A stretch of 64,000 bases of DNA from Candidatus Scalindua sp. SCAELEC01 (GTDB lineage: Bacteria > Planctomycetota > Brocadiia > Brocadiales > Scalinduaceae): contig SHMT01000012.1 of NCBI GenBank assembly GCA_004282745.1, positions 60,064 through 124,063 of the forward strand, given 5' to 3'. Made by a program: the position numbers and the translations under genes. Below are positions 1-8,398 of this stretch, in pieces (the first letter of the stretch is position 1; every line of letters begins with the position of its first letter). The notes under the pieces were generated by a model. The model saw nothing but the letters and a program-made list of their open reading frames with translations, made no database searches and was not told the origin of the DNA.

Positions 1-118
1 TTGCAAATCTTTCTAACTCCAAGAGATCTTGTCTTAACTTTTCCGCATCGTCATCCGCGTAAGTCCATTGACTAAAAAAAAGAAGGAAGGTAAAACAGAG
101 AATTACCCTCTTCTGCAT
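1..118 (-). CDS. N-terminus of a secreted protein, cut by window edge
   Basis: Reading leftward from an ATG at 118, 39 codons stay open to the window edge. The start reads MQKRVILCF, followed by a hydrophobic stretch and a plausible signal-peptidase site TYA/DDD near residue 21. The mature part begins acidic and helical (AEKLRQDLLELERFA), similar in style to the N-terminus of the HtrA protein at 32260. Family and function cannot be assigned from this fragment. The rest of the gene lies to the left of the window. Confidence 0.6.
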   Translation of the reverse strand, partial: MQKRVILCFTFLLFFSQWTYADDDAEKLRQDLLELERFA

Positions 119-151
119 TTGATTTGACAATTTCACGTAGATAAAATTCAG

Positions 152-371
152 TATACCCATTGCAAAATGATTGTTGGAATTTCAGGATAGGAGTTTGCTA
201 GAAATTTTGGTTTTTCGATTGTGCAACGCTCGAGGTTGAGTACAGTTCCCTTTGTAATTCAATGTTGAGATTTCTCCAGATATAAACTCCGGGGATTTTG
301 TGAGCGAGAAAAATGTAAAGTTCAGGTGAAATCGGATTCTGAAAACCGAAAATCAATTCGTGATGGGTTTA
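152..371. mobile_element. Family C miniature element, copy 1
   Basis: A 220-bp unit opening TATACCCATTGCAAAATGA and closing with the imperfect reverse complement (ATTCGTGATGGGTTTA). It shares its ends and inner parts (GGAATTTC, GTTTTTCGATTG, GAAATCGG-TTCTGAAAACCGAAAA) with the copy at 19216-19397. No open frame is visible in it. The ends start with TA, as in TA-targeting miniature elements. It lies between two divergent genes. Confidence 0.6.
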
Positions 372-555
372 TCTAAACCAAAAGATCTCGCCCATGCAGC
401 TAAGAAATATGTCAAAATTGTAGATTATTTACGTTATAATAGCAACAAACAAATTCTCAAAAAATGATTTTGCGAGATTCTGATATTATTATATGCTATA
501 TTCCTATTTTGTCATTCATCCTACCACTAATCTCGAGATGAAGTGAGGGTTTATT
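372..555. other. Upstream region of the thymidylate kinase gene
   Basis: AT-rich spacer between the family C copy and the kinase start. The only clear signal is the purine stretch TGAGGG ahead of the ATG at 556. I see no other gene or repeat. Confidence 0.4.
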
Positions 556-1446
556 ATGAGTATATCGGTTGAAGGAAAAGTGGTCTCTAACTTGCCAAGA
601 GGTAAACTGATTGTCATAGAAGGGACTGATGGTAGCGGAAAGAGCGTTCAAACCCGTATTCTTGAGGAGAGATTGAGAAAAAAGAAGTATTGTGTACAAG
701 TAACAGATTTTCCACAATACGGTAACTCTTTTTTTGCAGATATGATAGAAAAATATCTGAAAGGAGAATATGGCTGGCCACAAGAATTGAGAGACCATCT
801 GAAAACACATCCACTTACCACACAAGGGAGAGATGAATCTCAACGGCTAGCGCATGATTACGATTATACAAGCCAATACAAAAGTGCGTCAACCGACGAA
901 ACAAACAGCGCCTCGACACATACTCTGCCAGGTAGTGTTATACCGAGGCCTGATGAGGTCAACCCCTACCTCTCTTCTCTGCTCTATGCCGGTGACAGGT
1001 GGATGTTAAAAGATAAAATGACAAAATGGCTCGATCAAGGAGTTATTATTACCTCTAACCGCTATGTATGCTCAAATATGGCACATCAGGGAGCAAAGAT
1101 TAAAAATAGGAGTGAGCGAAACCGATTTTTCAAGTGGATCGAAGAGCTGGAATACAAGGTGTTCGCCATTCCAAAACCTGATCTGGTCATTTACCTTTCC
1201 GTACCGATAGAGATTTCACAAAGATTAATTATGGAGCGAATGCAAGGTTCGGAAGGTGAGAGAAGAGAACTTGACATGCATGAAAAGGATACCGGTTACC
1301 TTCATGCTGTTCAAATGGTATACGAAAAACTTGCAGAGGTGGATGGTAGCTGGTTTACCGTTAAATGTACAAAAGATAATACAATTCTCCCGAGAGATGA
1401 GATTGCAGAACAGATATGGTCTATTGTTAAAAAAACATTACATTGA
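556..1446 (+). CDS. tmk: Thymidylate kinase (dTMP kinase), long form
   Basis: Phosphorylates dTMP to dTDP with ATP in dTTP synthesis. The protein has 296 residues. The P-loop GTDGSGKS is at 23-30, the family motif DFPQYGNSF follows near residue 52, and NRYVCSNMAHQGAK at about 168-181 corresponds to the DR(Y/H)-S-A-Q nucleoside-monophosphate site. It is longer than the usual ~210 residues because of an insertion around residues 90-135 (Ser/Thr-rich, then PRPDEVNPYLSSLL). The usual Asp of the DR motif is Asn168 here, which is odd. TGAGGG precedes the ATG. A family B element begins directly after the stop. The fold is certain; dTMP specificity is inferred. Confidence 0.85.
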   Translation: MSISVEGKVVSNLPRGKLIVIEGTDGSGKSVQTRILEERLRKKKYCVQVTDFPQYGNSFFADMIEKYLKGEYGWPQELRDHLKTHPLTTQGRDESQRLAHDYDYTSQYKSASTDETNSASTHTLPGSVIPRPDEVNPYLSSLLYAGDRWMLKDKMTKWLDQGVIITSNRYVCSNMAHQGAKIKNRSERNRFFKWIEELEYKVFAIPKPDLVIYLSVPIEISQRLIMERMQGSEGERRELDMHEKDTGYLHAVQMVYEKLAEVDGSWFTVKCTKDNTILPRDEIAEQIWSIVKKTLH

Positions 1447-1586
1447 GGGTAACGATTTCGAATGGTTTTCGGATAAAATACGAGAAAAAACGGAGTGAGC
1501 ATAACGGCCCGCCTGAACCATATGTCGGGTAGGCAACCAATATTTGGTTTTCAGTAAAACGAAAATTAAACCGGTTTTCGTATATC
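1447..1586. mobile_element. Family B miniature element, copy 1 (degenerate)
   Basis: Contains the family B landmarks in order: AATGGTTTTCGGATAAAAT, the GCCCGCCTGAAC...GTCGGGTAGGC palindrome, CCAATATTTGGTTTTC, and a closing GGTTTTCGTATA. The left end is eroded. It abuts the tmk stop codon and supplies the region just upstream of the next gene. Confidence 0.65.
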
Positions 1587-1609
1587 CCGGTCCGGATTCA
1601 GGATGTTAT

Positions 1610-2200
1610 ATGGTAAAAAAACCGTGTACGCATTGTAACAATATCATTAACAGTAAAATAAGGTACTGCCCTTTTTGTGGCGCTGAGAACAAAAAAGAGA
1701 GTGTTAACTCAGTTCCAATTTGTGCACATTGCAGGATTGTAACTGAGAAGCTTGTCTATCGTAATACAGATCTAGATATCTGCCCGAAGTGTAAGGGTAT
1801 TTGGTTTGATACGAATGATTTCAAAAAACTTACGTCCGAACGTGATGTGTATGCTGATGATTCAATCCCATTTGAATTTTTGCGGAGACCCATTCAGCCG
1901 CAAAAAGGATACCTCCCCTGTCCGCGCTGTAACGATTTAATGATACGTAAGAATTTCCGGCATATTTCGGGAGTCATCATTGACATCTGCAATCACCATG
2001 GTGTGTGGCTTGATGCAGGGGAACTTGATCAAATTCGTTGCTTCATTGCAAATGGAGGTTTAGACGACTCGCAAGACAAGGAGATAGTTTTCAACAAAGA
2101 AGAGATCAAGACTATTGCAAAAAACGTAAAAGATGTTGAACTGGTCCAGAATATCCTGCACAAATGGGATGTTAAAAGATGGATATTGAGGGGGTTTTAA
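1610..2200 (+). CDS. Zinc-ribbon protein with two TFIIB-type domains
   Basis: 196 residues from the ATG at 1610. An upstream TTG at 1544 is in frame but lies inside the family B element, and GGATG sits correctly before 1610. An N-terminal zinc knuckle has C6-C9 and C20-C23. Two zf-TFIIB modules follow, each of the form CxxC...C-P-x-C-x-G-I/V-W-F/L-D followed by an acidic residue: ICPKCKGIWFDTNDF and ICNHHGVWLDAGELDQI. The second module has C-N-H-H in place of CxxC. These domains occur in small bacterial proteins of unknown function; nucleic-acid or protein binding is inferred. Confidence 0.65.
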   Translation: MVKKPCTHCNNIINSKIRYCPFCGAENKKESVNSVPICAHCRIVTEKLVYRNTDLDICPKCKGIWFDTNDFKKLTSERDVYADDSIPFEFLRRPIQPQKGYLPCPRCNDLMIRKNFRHISGVIIDICNHHGVWLDAGELDQIRCFIANGGLDDSQDKEIVFNKEEIKTIAKNVKDVELVQNILHKWDVKRWILRGF

Positions 2201-2298
2201 CACAGAAGGGTAAAGTGTTAAGAAGTGTCGCTCCTTTTCTTTTTAATAATGTGTTGTGATAAATTAGCAGTCTTTTTTACCTGTAGAAAAGATAGAGA

Positions 2299-2575
2299 AT
2301 GTTAAAATGTATACCATTAAAAAAACAATCACACAAAGACACGAAGGCACAAAGAATAATGACTGAATATAAGATTGGAAATGTTAAATTTGATGCGACA
2401 ATTGCAGTTCCTAAATCATTTGGTCCCGTTATTTACGAAATTGTGTATGAAGCTATAGCTACAGTGTCCAGGTGTAGCCATTAACTCATGAGCTAAAGAA
2501 GCATGGTTTAAATGTCTAAAGAGAAGTTCCCGTATCAATTGAATATGATGGGATAAAATTCGATGAAGAATGGAA
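2299..2575 (+). pseudogene. Decayed GxxExxY-family gene, 3' end cut by family B element
   Basis: An open frame from 2299 (likely original start ATG at 2359, MTEYKIG) reads KSFGPVIYEIVYEA, matching the GPGLxExxYE core of GxxExxY proteins. After a frameshift near 2475 the next conserved part, LTHELKKHGLNV - stop - REVPVSIEYDGIKFDE, is still readable up to 2575. The family B copy starts at 2576 and replaces the rest. At least one frameshift, one in-frame stop and a 3' truncation make it a pseudogene. The upstream ACACAAAGACACGAAGGCAC word has a partial inverted counterpart near 2780. Confidence 0.6.
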
Positions 2576-2741
2576 TATACTCATCTCATAATGGTTTTCG
2601 GATAAAATCCGAGATAAAATTGAGCGAGTAAAGTCCTCGGCGCCTTTTGTCCGGGGATAATGGCCCGCCTGAACGACATGTCGGGCAGGCAACCAATATT
2701 TGGTTTCCGGTAAAACCGAAAACCAAATCGGTTTTAGTATA
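2576..2741. mobile_element. Family B miniature element, copy 2 (166 bp, complete)
   Basis: Opens TATACTCATCTCATAATGG and closes GGTTTTAGTATA. The inner part holds TTCGGATAAAATCCGAG, a GCCCGCCTGAAC...GTCGGGCAGGC palindrome and TTTCCGGTAAAACCGAAAACC. The TA at each edge is a plausible 2-bp target duplication. It has no coding capacity and interrupts the GxxExxY gene remnant. Confidence 0.75.
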
Positions 2742-2857
2742 TCAAGAATTGTAAAAGGAAAACTCAAACAAAGTCAATCTTTGTGCTCTCTGTGTCTTTG
2801 TGTGAGGATTAGTAACTTGTAAAGTTTTTTCCTGAACCCTTATGGGAGTCTTTATCA

Positions 2858-3394
2858 ATGGAAACAGTGGTTGGGAAAACGAAATTGTGTTTAATCCAAG
2901 GTGACATTACATTACAAGACACCGAGGCAATAGTGAATGCTGCCAATACGCGCTTGCTGGGAGGTGGCGGGGTTGATGGTGCAATACATCGTGCAGGAGG
3001 ACCAAAGGTCCTAGAGGAGTGTAAAAAGATTCGTGCAAAACAAGACGGCTGTCCAACAGGTGAGGCCGTCATCACCACCGGAGGAAACTTGAAGGCCCGG
3101 TATGTAATACACACGGTGGGACCCGTTTGGACGGGGGGCAACAAGGGTGAAGATTCGCTCCTTCGTAATGCCTATTATAACAGCCTAAAAATAGCGAGAG
3201 AGTCAGGCATTACCTCTCTCGCTTTTCCCTCTATCAGTACCGGGGTATATGGGTTCCCAATAGACCGTGCTGCTGCAATCGCTATTTCCACCGTTAAGCA
3301 ATTCATACAAGGCCACCATTTTAAGGAGGTTCGATTTGTGCTGTTTTCTCCTGAGGACCTGAAAGTGTATGAAGAGGCACTAACACAATCGTAA
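2858..3394 (+). CDS. Macrodomain protein (O-acetyl-ADP-ribose deacetylase type)
   Basis: 178 residues forming a single macrodomain of the MacroD/YmdB type, which removes ADP-ribose or acetyl groups from ADP-ribosylated substrates. Visible ligand-binding signatures are GDIT (about 15-18), VNAANTRLLGGGGVDGAIHRAGG (about 26-48) with the catalytic Asn/Asp region, and the phosphate loop SISTGVYGFP near residue 126. Length is typical for the stand-alone family. The gene is monocistronic, followed at once by a family A element. Substrate is not readable from sequence. Confidence 0.9.
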   Translation: METVVGKTKLCLIQGDITLQDTEAIVNAANTRLLGGGGVDGAIHRAGGPKVLEECKKIRAKQDGCPTGEAVITTGGNLKARYVIHTVGPVWTGGNKGEDSLLRNAYYNSLKIARESGITSLAFPSISTGVYGFPIDRAAAIAISTVKQFIQGHHFKEVRFVLFSPEDLKVYEEALTQS

Positions 3395-3408
3395 ATGCTC
3401 ATTTAATG

Positions 3409-3689
3409 AGCGATCGAACTAAACCCTGTGGTTGAACCAAAACTGCCCGGATATATTAAAACCGATTTGGTTTTCGTCTTTTCAATAAACCAAATCATAG
3501 TGATGGTATCCCCAGACAAAACGCCGAGGACCTTACTCGCTCCGTTCTAACTCGGCTTTTATCCGAAAATCATTACGAGATGAGTATACAAGGCGCGCAA
3601 TCATTTCGGAACCGGAACGTACACAAGTACGTGAGGATTACGAAATGATTACAGCAACGCAGTAGACGGGTTGTTTTCGTTCCATCACC
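3409..3689. mobile_element. Family A miniature element, copy 1, split by an inserted family B element
   Basis: The left part (AGCGATCGAACTAAACCCTG...AACTGCCCGGA, 3409-3451) and right part (CAAGGCGCGCAATCATTTCGG...GTTTTCGTTCCATCACC, 3589-3689) join to give the family A consensus. The 137 bp between them is a family B copy. Flanks AATG/AATT are a 3-of-4 match to a target duplication. Confidence 0.75.
3452..3588. mobile_element. Family B miniature element, copy 3, nested in family A
   Basis: Runs from TATATTAAAACCGATTTGG to TTATCCGAAAATCATTACGAGATGAGTATA. It sits at the GGTACAAGG/GATACAAGG position of family A with TA on both sides (3452-3453 and 3587-3588), as expected for a TA-targeted insertion. 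Confidence 0.75.
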
Positions 3690-3792
3690 AATTATCTCCC
3701 TCGCTGTTTCCCCAGATTTGGTTTTCTTCCGTGGTTTGCTTTTTTACTGCGCCATTTCAATTTTCGTCTTTTATTACTATTTGCCATATCTT

Positions 3793-4053
3793 TTACCCTT
3801 TCATTTCATTGGTATTTTTAATTTCATCCTTTGTATCAGTTTCAGTAAATTGCTTACTATTCGTAGACTCTAACTTCTCTGGTTTCTGATTGACTACCTC
3901 TTCTACATCCTCTTCCACACCTTTGACACCTTTTTTAAACTCCACAATCCCTTTTCCCATGGATTTCATCACCTCCGGCAATCTTTTACCAAAGATAAGC
4001 AGTGCGATAACAAGGATAATGATCCATTCAACACCTCCTGGCATCCCAAACAT
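3793..4053 (-). CDS. tatA: Twin-arginine translocase subunit TatA/E
   Basis: An 86-residue membrane protein. It has a short N-terminal transmembrane helix (about 6-21), the diagnostic FGKRLPE hinge at 22-28, an amphipathic helix (VMKSMGKGIVEFKKGVKG) and a charged disordered tail (KPEKLESTNSKQ...). TatA forms the size-fitting pore for folded proteins carrying twin-arginine signals. GGAGAG precedes the ATG. It is the last gene of a leftward set, 56 bp after the pseudouridine synthase stop. No tatB or tatC is in the window. Confidence 0.9.
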   Translation of the reverse strand: MFGMPGGVEWIIILVIALLIFGKRLPEVMKSMGKGIVEFKKGVKGVEEDVEEVVNQKPEKLESTNSKQFTETDTKDEIKNTNEMKG

Positions 4054-4109
4054 TTTTCTCTCCTCCGTTTTTAGTTAGTTTTACCCTTATTTCATCTCTC
4101 TCGTAATCC

Positions 4110-5180
4110 TCACTCCACCCTATTTCTCAGCGTTCCAAAGGCACCGGCACTATTTGTTGTATTAATTCTCCTGAGGATGGTAATTAAATTACTCATGTCT
4201 TCACGCAGCCTCGCCGTAAACTCCATATCCTTTTTAAGGACCGGATGATAGAAGTTTATTTTATATGCATGTAACGCCTGCCTGTCAATAATCGGCACCT
4301 CTTGATTGTCCCATAAATCTTCCCCTTTTGCAAGGTTCTCTATTTCTGGACTTGCCCCCAAAAGATCTTTTAGATAACAAGCATCTTCAGTTCCATATGC
4401 AGAATCAGCAACAATGGGGTGTCCCACAGACTTCATGTGTACCCTAATTTGATGTGTTCTACCTGATTCAGGAAACACCCGGATGAATGTGTAGCCGCAA
4501 AAGCGCTCAATTACCTCAAAAACTGAAGTTGCACTTTTACCAATGTCATGACGGATAGCCATCTTTTCCCGAATCCTCAAATGTCTCCCTATGGGCAAAT
4601 CGATCCTATCAGAATCGAGCTCAATCTCACCTTTCACGACAGCAAGGTACTCTTTCTTAATCTCTCTCTTTTCAAATTGCAGCGCTATATGCTTATGAAC
4701 TTTTTCATTCTTAATAATCAACATAACGCCGCTTGTATCCCTATCTAATCTATGAACGATTCCAGGTCTAAGGGGGCCATTTATTGCCGAGAGTCCGTTA
4801 CAGTAAAAGGCCAACGCATTAACCAAAGTTCCACTTGCATTGCCTCTTGCTGGATGTACAACGATATCCGGAGTCTTATTAATGACCATTAAATGATCGT
4901 CTTCATATAAAATATCAATCGGAATATCTTCGGGTGCGATAGTGTTTCTATCTTTTACCGGCAACTTAACCGACACAACATCGTGTAATTTTATCTCATA
5001 ACTGCTCTTTACCACGTCGTCGTTTACTTTAATATTACCTTCTTTAATTAGCCTTTGTATCTCGCTTCGAGAACAATCTTGGAGATGTCTTCGTGAAACA
5101 AGATATTTATCAATTCTCCTGGAAGGAAGTTTTTTTTTAACGACAAAACGGATATCTTCTGAATTTTCACACTCAGCCAC
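4110..5180 (-). CDS. RluA/RluD-family 23S rRNA pseudouridine synthase
   Basis: 356 residues. An S4 RNA-binding domain (about 18-70, RRIDKYLV...SRSEIQRLIKEGNIKVN) precedes the RluA catalytic domain. The catalytic motif HRLDRDTSG is at 143-151, with the active Asp at 146, and the RxHQIRVH motif (SGRTHQIRVHM) is near 240. This is the RluD-like architecture, which converts uridines in the large-subunit rRNA; the exact sites cannot be read. The C-terminus carries about 40 extra residues. It probably shares a transcript with the flanking tatA and TPR genes. Confidence 0.88.
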   Translation of the reverse strand: MAECENSEDIRFVVKKKLPSRRIDKYLVSRRHLQDCSRSEIQRLIKEGNIKVNDDVVKSSYEIKLHDVVSVKLPVKDRNTIAPEDIPIDILYEDDHLMVINKTPDIVVHPARGNASGTLVNALAFYCNGLSAINGPLRPGIVHRLDRDTSGVMLIIKNEKVHKHIALQFEKREIKKEYLAVVKGEIELDSDRIDLPIGRHLRIREKMAIRHDIGKSATSVFEVIERFCGYTFIRVFPESGRTHQIRVHMKSVGHPIVADSAYGTEDACYLKDLLGASPEIENLAKGEDLWDNQEVPIIDRQALHAYKINFYHPVLKKDMEFTARLREDMSNLITILRRINTTNSAGAFGTLRNRVE

Positions 5181-5266
5181 AATCTCCCCTACTCCTTTAA
5201 TTCATTCATTACCCATACCGTTTCCCAATGTAGGCGAAGAGGTGTAAACTCTATTGTAATACTGTT

Positions 5267-5920
5267 TTACTCGATATCTTCCAGCCGATAGTGAGCCATT
5301 TTCGCATAATAGCTCTCTGGCGAGGTATCAATTACTCTCTTATACGCTGTCAAGGCGGGATCTAATTGTTCAAGTTTTTCATAGCACCTGCCGGCATCTA
5401 AACTGGCCCCTGCCATCAGATAAGAGGCATCATCATCTCGCAAAATCTCTTCATATTGTTTGATAGCCTCCTGTAATTGGCCCTTTTCCTCAAAAGCATA
5501 CCCTAAAGACTGTCTAATAATAGGAACCAAAGGGTGCCGTGTGTACTTTGCGATAAATTCATTATAGGTCTGGATTGCATCGTCAAACTTTTTGGCTTTA
5601 TATTGCGCATTGCCAAGCTCTAGTAACAGCCAAGGCGTTGCATCCGTCGCATAGAGATTATCTTTCAAAAACGTGTATTCACTAATATATGCATCGATAT
5701 CCGCTTCACCTTCCTGGTCAGCCTGTTTTGCGGCTCCCACTTCGTTTGAAATTCTCCACATCCTGCTCCAGACCTCATAAAAATCACTGCTCTTTTTTTG
5801 CTTATATAACGTAAGGGGCAATACAATTGCGACAATTATTGCAACGCCAATGATTATCTTTGTTTTTTGTTCATCCAAAAATTTTAAATATTTGCGAGTA
5901 GCCTCTTTCACATTCTCCAT
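5267..5920 (-). CDS. Membrane-anchored TPR protein (YfgM-like)
   Basis: 217 residues. A short cytoplasmic N-terminus (KEATRKYLKFLDEQKTK) precedes one transmembrane helix at about 20-38, then an extracytoplasmic tetratricopeptide array from about 95 to the end (ALLELGNAQYKAKKFDDAIQTYNEF and later AYKRVIDTSPESYYAKMAHYRL). The layout matches the tetratricopeptide/YfgM family, which in E. coli attaches chaperones to the Sec translocon. Being next to tatA fits an envelope export role, but that is inference. Confidence 0.65.
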   Translation of the reverse strand: MENVKEATRKYLKFLDEQKTKIIIGVAIIVAIVLPLTLYKQKKSSDFYEVWSRMWRISNEVGAAKQADQEGEADIDAYISEYTFLKDNLYATDATPWLLLELGNAQYKAKKFDDAIQTYNEFIAKYTRHPLVPIIRQSLGYAFEEKGQLQEAIKQYEEILRDDDASYLMAGASLDAGRCYEKLEQLDPALTAYKRVIDTSPESYYAKMAHYRLEDIE

Positions 5921-6120
5921 GATAGCCTTAATACCTCGAAAATTCCATAAGTTGTTGACAGTAAAAATATTCTGTAAGCCCTATAGTCTATTCTATTGAG
6001 TAGAGTTGTGTCAAGACCTAAACCGGATATACAAAATTTTGGTTTTATATTTTCCTTGCATATCCTTTCGCAAAATATATTATAGTAAGGGTTAGGACTA
6101 TATTTATTGCGCTTCTATTC

Positions 6121-6771
6121 ATGCCATCTATGAGAAGTAACATTTTGCATATTATTAATTCCTTACTAAAAAAAAGAGTGATTGCTCGTGCGAAAAGTTT
6201 CCACCTTGTCTTGATAGCGCTCTTTTTTGTATGTACGATTACCGCGGCAGAGGGGGAAAAAGAACCAACGGCAGATAAAGGAATATCAATATATAAGGCA
6301 TTAGACGCTCTCTATAAAGCCATATTGGACGAGAAGTTAGATCGTGCAAGAGATACGGTGCACATGCTTGATGATTTATATAAGACCTTTATCGTCTTAA
6401 TTACCAAAGAGTATGCGGACGATCCATCGGTCTTGGCCGCTGCCACGCTATCAAAAAAAGTTTTTAACGTGATGAGCAAGAAGGGTTGGCACAAGGCGCG
6501 GCTGCTTGATGCGACAGGATCTCCTTACAATCCAGATAATAATCCGAGGGACGAATTTGAAAGAGATGCAATCGAGGCGATGATTTCCGGTAAACGATAT
6601 TTTGAGAGGATAGAGAAGACAGGAGGCATAAATCATTTCCGGGCAGCAACGGTCTTGTCTGCAGATATGGAAGGGTGTACCTATTGCCATCCGGACAAAA
6701 AGCTTGGCGACATATTAGGCGCAATTTCATACGAGATTCCTCTCGACGACAGGATTCACTTTCTTGAATGA
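6121..6771 (+). CDS. Secreted DUF3365-like (Tll0287-type) monohaem protein
   Basis: 216 residues. A signal sequence (LVLIALFFVCTITAAEG, about 30-46) follows an unusually long positively charged N-terminus, so the true start may be a later Met. The body is helical and ends with a single c-haem site CTYCH at 186-190. The sequence before it (GINHFRAATVLSADMEGC) and the overall plan resemble DUF3365/Tll0287 haem sensors. A redox or sensing role in the periplasm is likely; the partner is unknown. TATAGT at 6081 may be a -10 element. Confidence 0.6.
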   Translation: MPSMRSNILHIINSLLKKRVIARAKSFHLVLIALFFVCTITAAEGEKEPTADKGISIYKALDALYKAILDEKLDRARDTVHMLDDLYKTFIVLITKEYADDPSVLAAATLSKKVFNVMSKKGWHKARLLDATGSPYNPDNNPRDEFERDAIEAMISGKRYFERIEKTGGINHFRAATVLSADMEGCTYCHPDKKLGDILGAISYEIPLDDRIHFLE

Positions 6772-6841
6772 GAGAGATGCTTGAGGCAATTACAAGTTTC
6801 TATTTTACCAAAAGCTTTTAGAAGTGTTTTATTTCAAGTAG

Positions 6842-7432
6842 ATGAGGATAGCGAAAGTACTCGGTATAGCAGGTAGCCCAAGGAGAAATGGAAATACAGA
6901 ATTCCTGTTACGAGAGTTTTTGCGGGGCGCCGAGACGAGTGGACTTGAAACAGAATTGATTATCCTCTGCAAACTCAATCTCTCGCCCTGTACATCATGC
7001 GATTCGTGTCAAAAGGATGGAATTTGTGTGATTAGGGACGATATGCAAATGATGTATAAAAAGCTTACAGAGGCGCGTTTTATCGTTTTTGCATCGCCTA
7101 TCTATTTTTGTGGTGTTAGCGCCCAGCTTAAGGCCTTTATTGACCGATGTCAATCTCTGTGGTCAAAAAAATATATTCTGAGACAGCCTATCCTTGGCCC
7201 TGAAAAAGTGCGGAGAAAAGGATTTTTCATCTCTACTGCCGGCACTCCGGGTAATAAAAAAGTTTTCGCCGGCGCTATTGCAACCGTTAAGGCTATTTTT
7301 CATGTTCTTGAGATTGAATATACCGGAGAGCTGTTGTATCCGGGGATGGAAAAAAAGGATGCAATCCTTACCCACCCCACTGAAATGCAAGAGGCTTATT
7401 CTCTTGGTTTGTCTTTGGGAAAAGATCAGTGA
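6842..7432 (+). CDS. NADPH-dependent FMN reductase / flavodoxin-like protein
   Basis: 196 residues with a flavodoxin-like fold. The FMN phosphate loop GSPRRNGNTEFLL is at about 11-23, a Cys-rich loop CTSCDSCQKDGICVIRDDM follows at about 50-68, and ASPIYFCGVSAQLKAFIDR contributes the flavin face. The Cys cluster is like that of iron-sulfur flavoproteins (Isf), which add a 4Fe-4S cluster to an FMN domain; whether all ligands are present is not certain. It starts 70 bp after the DUF3365-like gene. Confidence 0.8.
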   Translation: MRIAKVLGIAGSPRRNGNTEFLLREFLRGAETSGLETELIILCKLNLSPCTSCDSCQKDGICVIRDDMQMMYKKLTEARFIVFASPIYFCGVSAQLKAFIDRCQSLWSKKYILRQPILGPEKVRRKGFFISTAGTPGNKKVFAGAIATVKAIFHVLEIEYTGELLYPGMEKKDAILTHPTEMQEAYSLGLSLGKDQ

Positions 7433-7457
7433 CTGAAATTGCACACGTTAACTATTT

Positions 7458-7585
7458 AGTGGTTGAACGAAAAGTGCCCAGATACAAGGCGCGTAATAAT
7501 TTCGTAACCGGAACGTACTAATGTACTTGAGGATTAAGAAATTATTACAGCGACGCAGTAGATGGGTAGTTTTCGTTCAACCACT
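7458..7585. mobile_element. Family A miniature element, copy 2 (short 128-bp form)
   Basis: AGTGGTTGAACG to GTTTTCGTTCAACCACT. It lacks the 19-bp repeated terminus of the long form. The inner stem GTAATAATTTCGTAA...TTAAGAAATTATTAC is present. Flanks ATTT/GTTT match at 3 of 4. Confidence 0.85.
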
Positions 7586-7605
7586 GTTTAAGGAAATTTA
7601 ATCTT

Positions 7606-8181
7606 ATGGGGAAACATATAATACATATTAATCTCCTCTATTTTACCTTTTTTTCTCTTCTCTGGTTTGGCGTGTTAGATGCCAACCAGTTAAGACCTAC
7701 TGCACCAGACACTTTAGACAATAAATATCTGCAGGGGAACCGTGATGAGAGAGGTCGACAATGCAGTAAAGAAGTCGCCTCTTCACTGGGAGAGGCGTGT
7801 GCTTTCTGCCATAATGATGAGGTGACGCTGTTTACGGAAAACGGTGAAAAGTCGAAGAAAATGATGACGGCTGCTGTCGCAATCGGTGCAAAGTGCAGTT
7901 ATTGCCACGAGGGAAAAAAACGGTTTACGGAGAAGAAAGAGATAGCAGATAAAATGTTTGAATTATCTGAAATGATGGGTGTTGAGTGCGATTACTGCCA
8001 CGCTGGAAACACCCTGCTCACCAGTAGCGGTAAAACTGCCAAGACTGCCATGATAGTGCAGGAGTGGGGTGAGAACAGTACAAAAAAATGTTTGAAATGC
8101 CACGTGGAGAAGAAGCAATTTGAATTAAATTTTCATGGATGGGAGGTCTTAAACACGCAAAAGGGGCTTTTAGGTTTGTAG
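7606..8181 (+). CDS. Periplasmic tetrahaem cytochrome c
   Basis: 191 residues with an N-terminal hydrophobic signal (about 8-22) and four c-type haem motifs: CAFCH 65-69, CSYCH 97-101, CDYCH 128-132 and CLKCH 162-166. The middle part with MMTAAVAIGAKCSYCH and MFELSEMMGVECDYCHAG resembles the internally repeated haem units of the photosynthetic reaction-centre cytochrome subunit family, here without a reaction centre. It likely shuttles electrons in the periplasm. It sits between two family A elements. Confidence 0.8.
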   Translation: MGKHIIHINLLYFTFFSLLWFGVLDANQLRPTAPDTLDNKYLQGNRDERGRQCSKEVASSLGEACAFCHNDEVTLFTENGEKSKKMMTAAVAIGAKCSYCHEGKKRFTEKKEIADKMFELSEMMGVECDYCHAGNTLLTSSGKTAKTAMIVQEWGENSTKKCLKCHVEKKQFELNFHGWEVLNTQKGLLGL

Positions 8182-8233
8182 GGTACCGTATAGTCAATAC
8201 GCATCAGAGGTATTGATGAGGAGCTGGCTATTT

Positions 8234-8380
8234 AGTGTCTGAACGAAAACCCTGTGTTTGAACAAAAAGTGCCTAGGTACAAGGCGCGTAACAATTTCGT
8301 AACCGGAACGTACAATTGTACTTGAGGATTTCGAAATTGTTGCAGCAACGTAGTAGATGGGTAGTTTTCGTTCAAACACT
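8234..8380. mobile_element. Family A miniature element, copy 3 (147 bp)
   Basis: AGTGTCTGAACGAAAAC ... GTTTTCGTTCAAACACT, with the second internal copy of the terminus (CCTGTGTTTGAACAAAAA). A perfect 4-bp target duplication ATTT flanks it (8230-8233 and 8381-8384). It differs from copies 7 and 9 at only a few positions. Confidence 0.9.
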
Positions 8381-8398
8381 ATTTACAGCTATGCAAGG

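Noticed and set aside
2516..2767. 83-codon minus-strand frame
   Set aside because: It lies within family B copy 2 and its flanks; not protein-like.
8194..8379. Minus-strand open frame MFERKLPIYYVAAT..., repeated at 15558-15752 and 31820-32026
   Set aside because: It appears conserved only because it lies inside family A copies 3, 7 and 9; no start context and no protein-like pattern.
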